The position numbers and the translations under genes are program-made. This document shows, piece by piece, positions 8,313 through 15,887 of a stretch of DNA of 63,000 bases; position 1 is the first letter of the stretch; every line of letters begins with the position of its first letter. Under the pieces are notes generated by a model. The model saw only the letters and a list, made by a program, of their open reading frames with translations, was not told the origin of the DNA and made no database searches. This DNA comes from Bacteroidales bacterium (GTDB lineage Bacteria > Bacteroidota > Bacteroidia > Bacteroidales > F082). The stretch lies in contig JAFUVT010000032.1 in the NCBI GenBank assembly GCA_017477425.1, positions 1-63,000 on the forward strand, read 5' to 3'.

Positions 8313-9920
8313 ATGATGATAGAACAAAACACCAACTACGCCTACAAGCTGAAATACATGGACAATCCCACTTTCGACAAAGTGAGGGACTTGTCCACCA
8401 AATTTTACCGCGAACTGCCTCAAGCCTTGCAGGACGAACTCTTTGAGGCTTTGAACCGAGGTGTTGATATCTTGGACTCCGAGCCACAAATGACCGCATA
8501 CTTGTTCGCTTTCGGAAAGATGCACCAAGCCAAACTGAATTACGCTTTTGACAAATTGCCAAAAGTATTCTTCGAACAACCTGAAATCAATATCATTGAC
8601 TATGGCTGTGGGCAAGCCTTGGGAACAATGTGTTATGCGGATTTCCTTCGTGAAAGTGGCTATGCCCAAAAGGTGAAAACCATTACCTTGATTGAGCCTT
8701 CCGAAATCTGCTTGAAACGCGCTGCTCTTCATGTTTCTGTGTTTTTTCCCAATGCAGAGGTTAAGACAATCAACAAAAAGTTTGATGACTTGACCCAAGA
8801 CGACATTATTTGCAGTGAAGAAACACCTACTTTGCATATTCTTTCCAATGTGTTGGATATGACAAGTTTTGACTTGGGCAAATTTTCTCGCTTAATTAAA
8901 GGTCGTTTGAAGGGATTTAACCAGTTTGTTTGTGTGGGGCCGTATTTCAAAAGCTACATAAGAGACATTCGTATGAAAGAGTTTGCTTCGTCTTTTTGTG
9001 ATGATATTTATTCAGAAATGATGGACAAACAAGAGTTTTGTTTAGATAAAGATTGGACCTGTTCTATTACAATATTCACAAGAAATGAGAAACATAAAAC
9101 AATTGAAAGTATTTGTGACAATGTGTTCCAAGAAGCAGATTCCTTCTATAAAAAAAGCAATAATGATTTGAATAGTGGATATTGCAAAGAACTCTTTTGT
9201 AAATTACAAATTTGTGCAAAATTAGGAGACAAAAGATGCCAAAACCAACTCGGTGCATGGTATTTTAAAGGAATTGGAACTGATAAAAACTATGCTTTAG
9301 CATTGGAATGGTTTTTCGAATCCGCATTGCAAGGTTATGCCTCAGCATATAAAAACATTGTGTTGATATACAATTTGGATAATTGGGCTGATACAAGAAA
9401 GCCCTTTGATAAAGTCTATGAATACTTCAAAAATGCCACTCAAAATGGCGATGCCGAGGACAAATATTTTTGTGCACTATGCTACTATTATGGTATAGGA
9501 GTTAATATGAATATCGAATCGGCTTTCTATTGGTTTAATGAATCAGCGAAACAAGGGTATGACAAGGCATTTCATGCATTGGGTGTATGTTATTTCAAAG
9601 GAGAAGGCATCGATAAAAATATTGAAAAAGCAATTCTATCCTTTACAAAAGCTGCACAATTGGGAAATATTACATCCATTAAAAAAATTATCAAACTTTT
9701 TCAAAAGAGAGAAGGCATAAAGTATTTTGGTGATGAACAGTATGATATCTTTGTTAAAGCTGCACAAATGGGTATAGATTCCTTATCAGTTATAACTCAA
9801 TCATGGTCAAATAAAGACATTGACCGATATGAAGATTCTTATGGAGTGCAATATAGCAATGACAGAAAAAGATTGTTATGTACAAATATGTATTTTGAAC
9901 TAAATAATTGTAAAAAATGA
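8313..9920 (+). CDS. Methyltransferase-like / Sel1-repeat fusion protein
   Basis: A 535-residue cytoplasmic protein. Residues about 90-230 look like a class I SAM-dependent methyltransferase: INIIDYGCGQALG (motif I, residues 92-104), TLIEPSEICLKRA (motif II acidic residue), LHILSNVLDM. Residues about 290-480 hold Sel1-type helical repeats, such as CQNQLGAWYFKGIGTDKNYA, AEDKYFCALCYYYGIGVNMN and AFHALGVCYFKGEGIDKNIE. Base composition falls from about 47% GC in the first 400 bases to about 30% in the Sel1 part. The two halves may therefore have different histories. The stop codon overlaps the next ATG (ATGA at 9917-9920), so translation is coupled to the LRR gene. Sel1 repeats usually mediate protein contacts; the target of methylation is unknown. 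Confidence 0.7.
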   Translation: MMIEQNTNYAYKLKYMDNPTFDKVRDLSTKFYRELPQALQDELFEALNRGVDILDSEPQMTAYLFAFGKMHQAKLNYAFDKLPKVFFEQPEINIIDYGCGQALGTMCYADFLRESGYAQKVKTITLIEPSEICLKRAALHVSVFFPNAEVKTINKKFDDLTQDDIICSEETPTLHILSNVLDMTSFDLGKFSRLIKGRLKGFNQFVCVGPYFKSYIRDIRMKEFASSFCDDIYSEMMDKQEFCLDKDWTCSITIFTRNEKHKTIESICDNVFQEADSFYKKSNNDLNSGYCKELFCKLQICAKLGDKRCQNQLGAWYFKGIGTDKNYALALEWFFESALQGYASAYKNIVLIYNLDNWADTRKPFDKVYEYFKNATQNGDAEDKYFCALCYYYGIGVNMNIESAFYWFNESAKQGYDKAFHALGVCYFKGEGIDKNIEKAILSFTKAAQLGNITSIKKIIKLFQKREGIKYFGDEQYDIFVKAAQMGIDSLSVITQSWSNKDIDRYEDSYGVQYSNDRKRLLCTNMYFELNNCKK

Positions 9921-10984
9921 CCTCTACAATAATTGAAAGGCCACCTACTGGAGGCAAGTTCACAAGATATAAAATAACAAATGGGACTCGTGTAATATGT
10001 AATGATGCATTTAGACAATGTGAAAGGCTAGAAGAAATTACAATTCCTTCGTCAGTTAATTTTATCGGATCAGATGCATTTGGTGGTTGCTCAAGTCTGA
10101 ATAGTATTACATTGCCTAACTCAATTGTTTATATCGGCAATGGTGCCTTTGTCGGGGCGCTTTCTAATATCGTCATTCCTGCCTCTGTGGAAATAATTGA
10201 AGGAAATCCCTTTGATAATAAAACAAAGATCGTATCTAAATCGAAGAAATATATTGTTATAGACGACGTTTTGTACACTTCTGATAAAAAAAGAATAGTT
10301 TCATATTGCAATCAATCACGTGTTTTTCAGATTCCCGAAGGTGTAACAATCATCGGTAAAGATGCATTCATCGGTTGTGAATCGGAAAACATTGTTTTTC
10401 CATCAACACTTAAAATAATAGAATCTGGTGCATTTAGTGACTGCTCGGAATTATCAAGCAACCTTGTTTTTCCCGAGTCTTTGGAAGAAATACAAGAAGC
10501 TGCTTTCGATTGGTGTTCGTTTAATAATGGATGCGTAACATTACCATCGAATATTAAGATAATTGACCCAAAAGCATTTAGTTTGGGATGGTATGTCAAT
10601 TTAATCCAGGTTCCTCAAGGGCGATTGGATCATTATAAAAAAATACTTCCTGATTGGTTCTCAAATCAAATTATCGACGTGGATTATATCTATGAGTCAG
10701 GATTGTTTTACAATATTGATAAAACGGAAATATTTGCAGCGACAGATGTAGATATTGAAGGCGAAATAATAATCCCTTCACATGTTAAGAAGATAAGAGA
10801 CGGTGCTTTTAATGGTCACTATAATCTTAATTCAATAAGATTTCAAAATACCGATGTTTCATTGAGCAGTAATGCATTTGAAAAAGAATCCTTTAAAATA
10901 GAGAGAATCATAGTTCCCAAAGGTGGAAAAGAGAAATTCAGTTTGATTTTCCCAAGTTTGACAGAAAATATTGTTGAGGAATAA
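9917..10984 (+). CDS. Cytoplasmic BspA-type leucine-rich-repeat protein
   Basis: A 355-residue protein made largely of BspA/LRR_5 repeats of about 23 residues: DAFRQCERLEEITIPSSVNF, DAFGGCSSLNSITLPNSIVY, then AFIGCESENIVFPSTLKII, and GAFNGHYNLNSIRFQ near the C-terminus. Most relatives are exported, but this one has no signal peptide (it starts MTSTIIERPPTGGKF) and no sorting tail, so it should act in the cytoplasm. Its start overlaps the stop of the methyltransferase-Sel1 gene by four bases and its end is 12 bases from the next gene, so it is the middle gene of a three-gene operon. GC content is about 33%, far below the flanking core genes. It probably serves as a binding or sensor scaffold; this is inference. 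Confidence 0.78.
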   Translation: MTSTIIERPPTGGKFTRYKITNGTRVICNDAFRQCERLEEITIPSSVNFIGSDAFGGCSSLNSITLPNSIVYIGNGAFVGALSNIVIPASVEIIEGNPFDNKTKIVSKSKKYIVIDDVLYTSDKKRIVSYCNQSRVFQIPEGVTIIGKDAFIGCESENIVFPSTLKIIESGAFSDCSELSSNLVFPESLEEIQEAAFDWCSFNNGCVTLPSNIKIIDPKAFSLGWYVNLIQVPQGRLDHYKKILPDWFSNQIIDVDYIYESGLFYNIDKTEIFAATDVDIEGEIIIPSHVKKIRDGAFNGHYNLNSIRFQNTDVSLSSNAFEKESFKIERIIVPKGGKEKFSLIFPSLTENIVEE

Positions 10985-10996
10985 TCTTTTGTAAAA

Positions 10997-11770
10997 ATGA
11001 CACAAGAAGACAGATATAGACGGCAGGCTAAAATTCTTTTAGATAGGAGAAATGAGGCAAAGTCTCTTTTCTCCAAGCACAAGCCTTCTATCGGATATGT
11101 TGGAGAACATGTTCTTCGACAGGCTTTGAAGGGAGTGTTGCCGAGTGATTTCAGAGTGTGTCAAGGTTTTGTATTCAATACAAGTTTATGTATTGAAGGT
11201 ATGCTATCAAAGCAATGTGATATTGTTATTTATCGCAAAGCGAATGAGGCTGTTGTGTATTCCGTTGGAGAATTAAAAGTCATCAATGCTTGTTATGCGG
11301 TTGCTGTAATTGAAGTAAAATCATCTATTAGAAAAGAGAGTTTTTTCACTACATTAAAGGCATTTGAAAGGTTGGAAGAACTTGGAGTAAGAAACAAATT
11401 CATTTTTGTTTTTGGGTCAGTATCCAAACAATCTCTGTCAAATTGGTTTTTCCAATATAACTATCCCAAAAGCAATAACAACGAATGGATGGTGATGGAT
11501 ACTGAATTATATGATTGGTCGGATAAAGAACGATTGCCTAATTCCATTCTGTCACTGGAATCATGTAAGTATTATGTGTTAGACCATCTGCAAGATGAAA
11601 AAAAAGATCGGATCGGATATGCTTCCTACAAGATTACCGATAGTAAAAACATGGAAATTAGTTGTTTGCAAGAGTTCTTCGCTTCTATTATGGAGATGTT
11701 GAACGGAAAGTTTTATGTGGATCAAAATGATTATTCAATAAAAGATGGTTTTACATTGTGGAAGATGTAG
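10997..11770 (+). CDS. DUF6602-like predicted PD-(D/E)XK nuclease
   Basis: A 257-residue protein. The segment YVGEHVLRQALKGVLPSDF followed by a V-rich strand, then SKQCDIVIY (Asp near residue 75) and AVAVIEVKSSIRKESF (E-x-K near residue 105), has the spacing of a PD-(D/E)XK nuclease core, and the arrangement resembles DUF6602 proteins. The C-terminal half (residues 130-257) has no motif I recognise. It is the last gene of the AT-rich operon after the methyltransferase-Sel1 and LRR genes. Methyltransferase plus nuclease in one operon suggests a restriction-like or other conflict system, but no catalytic role is proven by sequence alone. Confidence 0.65.
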   Translation: MTQEDRYRRQAKILLDRRNEAKSLFSKHKPSIGYVGEHVLRQALKGVLPSDFRVCQGFVFNTSLCIEGMLSKQCDIVIYRKANEAVVYSVGELKVINACYAVAVIEVKSSIRKESFFTTLKAFERLEELGVRNKFIFVFGSVSKQSLSNWFFQYNYPKSNNNEWMVMDTELYDWSDKERLPNSILSLESCKYYVLDHLQDEKKDRIGYASYKITDSKNMEISCLQEFFASIMEMLNGKFYVDQNDYSIKDGFTLWKM

Positions 11771-11909
11771 TTTGGAATCTATGTTTATATTTCCTCCTCC
11801 ACCCGCCAATTTTCCCAACATTTTGCAAACTCCACTTTGCAATTTATCTCAATAATTTGTCGATGGCATTCGGCAATTCATAAAGGAACCATCGTTGCAA
11901 TATACGAAT

Positions 11910-12497
11910 CTATAACAACCTTTTGAATCCATCTCCAAACACCTCCGCAAACATCGCCCGATAGGCCTCCACCTTCTTGTCGAAAGCCAAGGGGTAGGCG
12001 CGTGAGGACGAGGGCAGACGATAGAGAAACAGGTCCTTTTCAAGTTCGGTCTTGCTGCCTAATTTGGGGATTTCTGGCAGGCCGAAATAGCGGCACACCT
12101 CCCCTGTCGCTTTCTCGCCCGTGGTGGCGATGGCGTGACATTGAGGAATTTGGCCAAGCAACGCCTTGATATCGGTAGGTTCCACAATCTCCAAAAAAGC
12201 ATCCGAGGCGTTGTCCTTCAGCCGACGAACGCTTTGCGCCGTGTCGTACAAGGCAATGCCTTTCTCGCTGAGGAAGGCGACGATTTCATCCTTGAGGAAA
12301 CATTTACGCTCGCGGTCCACGAAATACTCACGGTCGCCAAACCACACTGCCCCTTCGATGCGCCAATGGTCGTTTTGGAAATTGGGGTAATAGAAATCCA
12401 TACACCAGCGCTTTCGTGGCGGCGGGAAGCTGCCGAGAAACAGCACCTTGGCACAGACTGGCAGAAAAGGTTGCAAAGGATGTTGCTCTATCGTCAT
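11910..12497 (-). CDS. Uracil-DNA glycosylase-family protein
   Basis: A 195-residue protein of the UDG superfamily. Motif I is VLFLGSFPPPRKRW (residues about 18-31) and the C-terminal DNA-intercalation motif is LPSSSRAYP (residues about 159-167). The FYYPNFQNDHWRI segment is typical of the Bacteroidetes members annotated as uracil-DNA or hypoxanthine-type glycosylases. It would remove a damaged or deaminated base from DNA, starting base-excision repair. It is transcribed opposite to both neighbours, with its own -7 element at 12518-12525. Its end is 139 bases from the DUF6602 gene. GC content is near 50%, so it is probably not part of the AT-rich operon. Confidence 0.85.
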   Translation of the reverse strand: MTIEQHPLQPFLPVCAKVLFLGSFPPPRKRWCMDFYYPNFQNDHWRIEGAVWFGDREYFVDRERKCFLKDEIVAFLSEKGIALYDTAQSVRRLKDNASDAFLEIVEPTDIKALLGQIPQCHAIATTGEKATGEVCRYFGLPEIPKLGSKTELEKDLFLYRLPSSSRAYPLAFDKKVEAYRAMFAEVFGDGFKRLL

Positions 12498-12517
12498 TGC
12501 AGGTTGATTTGGGGCAT

Positions 12518-12525
12518 CAAAGGTA
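12518..12525 (-). promoter_or_regulatory. -7 promoter element, UDG gene
   Basis: On the minus strand TACCTTTG fits TAnnTTTG and lies 20 bases before the UDG start codon at 12497. Confidence 0.55.
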
Positions 12526-12582
12526 GGGAAATCTTGGCGAATCCTTCAAAAAAAACAGTGTTGCGACCTTGCAAAATGAAAT

Positions 12583-12609
12583 TTGTTTCAGAAGATTATG
12601 CTACCTTTG
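12583..12609 (+). promoter_or_regulatory. Promoter of the DUF1016 nuclease gene
   Basis: TACCTTTG at 12602-12609 fits the -7 consensus, with a TTG at 12583-12585 as a possible -33 element (16-base gap, slightly short). It lies 28 bases before the ATG at 12638. This favours that start over the upstream in-frame ATG at 12569, which would lie before the promoter. Confidence 0.6.
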
Positions 12610-12637
12610 CAACGACAACAGGAAAACAACAATCCAA

Positions 12638-13846
12638 ATGAATACACCAGAAAAATACAGCAAGGCAGTTGAAACGATCAAAACAGCCATTCTGCAAGGA
12701 CAGTACGAGGCCGCCAAAGGCGTGAACCGCATACAATTAGCGGTGTATTTTGCCATTGGCAAGTACATTTCGCTTAACACTCGAAAAGGTGTTTGGGGAA
12801 CCGGGGCACTGAAAAGAATCAGCGAACAACTACGGAAAGAACTACCAGGACTTCGCGGTTATTCCGAAACCCAATTAAGGGATATGAGAAGATTTTATGA
12901 AGCCTGGGAAATTTTGGATAGGAACGCGTCTAATGCAACAGATAATTCAGCGGTTGCAACCGCTGAATTGCCACCAATAAATTCAGCGGTCATGACCGCT
13001 GAATTATTACCGCCAAATTCGCCAATCGCGATTAACGAATTACAACAACCTGACAACCAAATAGATATTTACCATTCCATAACCATTCCTAACATAGGGG
13101 AGTTTCCCATTGAAGCCTTTTTTAAGGTGCCGTTCACGCATCATTCAAGGCTGATTTCCTTGTGTAAAGAAACCGAAGCCCGCTATTACTATATCCGTCG
13201 CATTGCCGAAGAACACCTTTCCGTCGAAACCCTTGAGAGATTAGTCAAACGACAGGCGTTTGAGAACAAAGAGACTCTTCCAAACAATTTTGAAACCGTT
13301 CTTCCAAACTCCTCAATGGCCCGCAAAGCAGTGATGATGTTCAAGGACGAGTATCTATTGGACTTCATCAATGTGGAGCAGATTGGCGAGCGCGAGTCCA
13401 TCGATGTGGACGAGCGCGAGGTGGAACAGCAAATCGTGCAGAACATCAAGAATTTCATTATGACTTTCGGGAACGACTTCGCTTTCATCGGCAACCAATA
13501 CCATTTGGAAGTGTACGGTGTGGAGCATTTCCCCGACCTGTTGTTCTTCAACCGCGAGTTGAACGCCTTGGTGGTAGTGGAATTGAAAACGGGCGACTTC
13601 AAGTCGTCGTATCTCGGCCAACTGATGTCGTATCTTTCCATATTGGATGCCAAAGTGAAAAAGCCGCACGAAAACCCGTCCATCGGCATCGTGCTATGCA
13701 AATCGGCCAACCGCGAATATGTGGAGTTTGTGATTCGCGACTACAACAAGCCCATGGGCGTGGCCACTTATACAACCTCTGCCGAATTGCCGGAAAAACT
13801 ACGGAGGGCTTTGCCGGATATGGAGGAATTGAAGAAGTTGCTGTAA
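12638..13846 (+). CDS. DUF1016 (YhcG-type) PD-(D/E)XK nuclease
   Basis: A 402-residue protein using the ATG at 12638. The N-terminal DUF1016 helical domain (residues 1-90: QLAVYFAIGKYISLN, GYSETQLRDMRRFYEAW) is followed by a linker of three 12-residue repeats beginning NSAVATAEL, NSAVMTAEL and NSPIAINEL. The C-terminal domain has the nuclease core EHFPDLLFFNRELNALVVVE-LKTG (Asp and E-x-K), with the conserved DFAFIGNQYHLEV before it. The family is related to Holliday-junction-type nucleases and is common beside mobile DNA and type I R-M loci. The linker repeats are palindromic at DNA level (see 12944-13041). A second, diverged member sits at 52072-53148 in the R-M locus. Biological role unproven. 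Confidence 0.88.
   Translation: MNTPEKYSKAVETIKTAILQGQYEAAKGVNRIQLAVYFAIGKYISLNTRKGVWGTGALKRISEQLRKELPGLRGYSETQLRDMRRFYEAWEILDRNASNATDNSAVATAELPPINSAVMTAELLPPNSPIAINELQQPDNQIDIYHSITIPNIGEFPIEAFFKVPFTHHSRLISLCKETEARYYYIRRIAEEHLSVETLERLVKRQAFENKETLPNNFETVLPNSSMARKAVMMFKDEYLLDFINVEQIGERESIDVDEREVEQQIVQNIKNFIMTFGNDFAFIGNQYHLEVYGVEHFPDLLFFNRELNALVVVELKTGDFKSSYLGQLMSYLSILDAKVKKPHENPSIGIVLCKSANREYVEFVIRDYNKPMGVATYTTSAELPEKLRRALPDMEELKKLL
12944..13041 (+). repeat. Three tandem 26-bp palindromes with a 36-bp period, in frame
   Basis: Inside the DUF1016 gene lie AATTCAGCGG-N6-CCGCTGAATT at 12944-12969 (perfect palindrome, centre TTGCAA) and again at 12980-13005 (perfect, centre TCATGA). A diverged third copy AATTCG...CGAATT lies at 13016-13041 (two mismatched pairs). 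Starts are exactly 36 bases apart, so each unit encodes 12 residues. The units may be a palindromic element that multiplied in a tolerant linker. Confidence 0.9.
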
Positions 13847-13920
13847 ATGAATCCTTCGTAAGAAACAACCACTACGAAATAAGTCAAGGAACCTAAATTT
13901 ATCGACTTTTTGCAGTGCAA

Positions 13921-14021
13921 TTCACCGAACAAAATCGCCACAATTCACCGAACAGAATCGCCATATTTCACCGAACAGAATCGCCATATTTCACCGAACA
14001 GAATCGCTACAATTCACCGAA
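13921..14021 (+). repeat. 23-bp tandem repeat (iterons) upstream of ATPase gene
   Basis: Four complete 23-bp units begin at 13921, 13944, 13967 and 13990, each starting TTCACCGAACA and continuing AATCGC; a partial fifth starts at 14013. The two middle units are identical. The array ends about 28 bases before the -33 element of the DUF4143 ATPase promoter. The period is not a multiple of three and no reading frame uses it. It looks like a regulator or initiator binding array. Bases 13847-13920 and 14022-14049 hold nothing else I recognise. Confidence 0.9.
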
Positions 14022-14049
14022 TTTTATAGAATAATTTTACATCAAAGTA

Positions 14050-14079
14050 TTGAATATAACAAAATTATATGTATTTTTG
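14050..14079 (+). promoter_or_regulatory. Promoter of the DUF4143 ATPase gene
   Basis: TTG at 14050-14052 and TATTTTTG at 14072-14079 are separated by 19 bases, an ideal Bacteroidetes -33/-7 pair, 23 bases before the ATG at 14103. Confidence 0.72.
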
Positions 14080-14102
14080 CAGCGTGGATAAAATGAGCAA
14101 AA

Positions 14103-15380
14103 ATGGGAACCTATAAATTCAGAATTGCAGACCAGATTTTGGCAGAAAAACTGGAAGGGAAAGGTGCCGTGCTGGTGCAAGGTCCGAAATGGTGCGGCAA
14201 GACCACGACCTCCATACAACAGGCGGGCAGCATCCTCTACATGGCCGACCCCGATAAGATGGAACAGAACATCCGCTTGGCGAACTACGCCCCCTCAAAC
14301 CTGTTGCAAGGTGCAACGCCTCGCCTCATCGACGAGTGGCAGTTGGTGCCCAAACTCTGGGACGCCGTGCGCTTTGCCGTGGACCAGCGAGGCGAAATGG
14401 GACAGTTTATCCTCACTGGATCCGCCGTCCCAGCCAACACTGCCGAGATTTTCCACACCGGCACTGGCCGCTTCTCTTGGCTCACCATGCGCACCATGTC
14501 GCTGTTTGAGTCGGGCGACTCGACAGGTGCCATCAGTTTGGAAACGCTGTTCGACCAGCCAAAGCAGATATTTGCGCCCAACCCATTAGACATCAACGCC
14601 TTGGCTTTTCTTACTTGCCGTGGTGGTTGGCCGCAGGCATGCCTGATGAGCAAGACGAAAACCGCACTCAACCAAGCCTTCGACTATTACGATGCCATCG
14701 TCACTGCCGACATTTCGCGCGTGGACAACGTGGAGAGAAATCCTGAGCGCGTGAAGCGGCTGATGCGTTCATACGCCCGCAACCAAGGCACACAATCCCC
14801 TGCCACCCTACTGAAGGCCGACATGGTCACTAACGACTCCGACACCCTCGACGAAGACACGGTCGTTTCCTATATTAATGCATTGAAAAAGATTTTCGTC
14901 GTCGAAGACATGACGGCATGGAATCCAAATTTGCGATCGAAAGCAGCCATACGCACCGCCGAAACCCGCTATTTCACCGACCCATCCATCGCAACGGCAG
15001 CACTCGGCCTTGGCCCCAAAGACCTCATCAACGACCTGAACACCTTCGGATTCATGTTTGAGACGATGTGCGTCAGAGACCTGCGCGTGTATGCCGAGGC
15101 ATTAGGCGGTTCGGTGTACCACTACCGTGACAGCAACAAATTGGAATGCGATGCAGTGGTGCATTTACGCAACGGGAGTTACGGCTTGGTAGAAATCAAG
15201 TTGGGCGGCGACAAACTTGTGGAAGAAGGCGCATCCAACCTAAAGAAACTCAACGCCATCCTCGACACCACAAGGATGAAATCGCCCTCGTTCATGATGG
15301 TATTGACAGGCACTGACGGATTCGCCTATCAGCGCGACGACGGCATTTATGTCGTCCCCGTCGGGTGCTTGAAAAACTGA
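14103..15380 (+). CDS. AAA_14 / DUF4143 ATPase with nuclease-like C-terminus
   Basis: A 425-residue protein. The N-terminal AAA domain carries Walker A GPKWCGKTT (residues 27-35) and Walker B RLIDEWQ (about 74-80), with sensor-like FILTGSA near residue 105. The C-terminal DUF4143 part contains LECDAVVHL and GLVEIKLGGDK (residues about 345-370), the Asp/E-x-K spacing of PD-(D/E)XK nucleases. The family is abundant in anaerobic bacteria as orphan genes; its function is not established. Here it stands alone behind a 23-bp iteron array and a clear promoter, and is followed by rpsO in the core genome. Two other AAA genes in this window (21772 and 26650) belong to the related Archaeal ATPase/DUF234-type group. 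Confidence 0.88.
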   Translation: MGTYKFRIADQILAEKLEGKGAVLVQGPKWCGKTTTSIQQAGSILYMADPDKMEQNIRLANYAPSNLLQGATPRLIDEWQLVPKLWDAVRFAVDQRGEMGQFILTGSAVPANTAEIFHTGTGRFSWLTMRTMSLFESGDSTGAISLETLFDQPKQIFAPNPLDINALAFLTCRGGWPQACLMSKTKTALNQAFDYYDAIVTADISRVDNVERNPERVKRLMRSYARNQGTQSPATLLKADMVTNDSDTLDEDTVVSYINALKKIFVVEDMTAWNPNLRSKAAIRTAETRYFTDPSIATAALGLGPKDLINDLNTFGFMFETMCVRDLRVYAEALGGSVYHYRDSNKLECDAVVHLRNGSYGLVEIKLGGDKLVEEGASNLKKLNAILDTTRMKSPSFMMVLTGTDGFAYQRDDGIYVVPVGCLKN

Positions 15381-15440
15381 CCAACATACCCTCGCAAAAA
15401 CATTTTTTCACAAAAACATACGCGGTTCACAAAAAAGTCG

Positions 15441-15448
15441 TATCTTTG
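15441..15448 (+). promoter_or_regulatory. -7 promoter element, rpsO
   Basis: TATCTTTG fits TAnnTTTG exactly and lies 44 bases before the rpsO start codon, leaving a short leader. Confidence 0.6.
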
Positions 15449-15492
15449 CAGCCCGTTTAGAGAAACAAATTTATCGTAAAAAGAAGAGAATT

Positions 15493-15762
15493 ATGTATTT
15501 AACTGCAGAAAAGAAATCAGAGATTTTCAGCCAATACGGCAAGAACGCTGCCGATACTGGTTCAGCAGAAGGCCAAATCGCTTTGTTCACCTACAGAATC
15601 AAGCATTTGACTGAACAAACTAAAGTGCACCACAAAGATGTGGCGGCCAAACGCGCGTTGGTTGGCTTAGTAGGTAAGAGAAGAAAACTTCTCGATTATT
15701 TGAAGAGAACCGACATCGAAAGATACCGTAACATCATTAAGGAACTGGGCATCAGAAAGTAA
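15493..15762 (+). CDS. rpsO: 30S ribosomal protein S15
   Basis: An 89-residue protein of exactly the usual S15 length. The conserved segments DTGSAEGQIALFTYRIKHLTE and RALVGLVGKRRKLLDYLKR are present and the C-terminus RYRNIIKELGIRK is typical. It binds 16S rRNA early in small-subunit assembly. It has its own promoter and terminator, and pnp follows, the same gene order as in many bacteria (rpsO-pnp). Confidence 0.98.
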   Translation: MYLTAEKKSEIFSQYGKNAADTGSAEGQIALFTYRIKHLTEQTKVHHKDVAAKRALVGLVGKRRKLLDYLKRTDIERYRNIIKELGIRK

Positions 15763-15790
15763 GACTTTCCGGCTGCTCAACCGAAAGCAG

Positions 15791-15819
15791 AAAAAGGCAA
15801 TGTCGCATTGCCTTTTTTT
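15791..15819 (+). terminator. rpsO terminator
   Basis: AAAGGCAATG / CATTGCCTTT forms a 10-bp perfect stem with loop TCG, extended by A/T pairs, followed by T7. It is an intrinsic terminator between rpsO and pnp. Confidence 0.88.
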
Positions 15820-15887
15820 GCTATTTGTCAAACTACCCATTCATTACGTTAAACGCTAAGAGAAAACAGTAAAAAATTCAAACAACT

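Noticed and set aside
13921..14021. The 23-bp array considered as a CRISPR array.
   Set aside because: The units are head-to-tail with no unique spacers, and no cas genes are present in the window.
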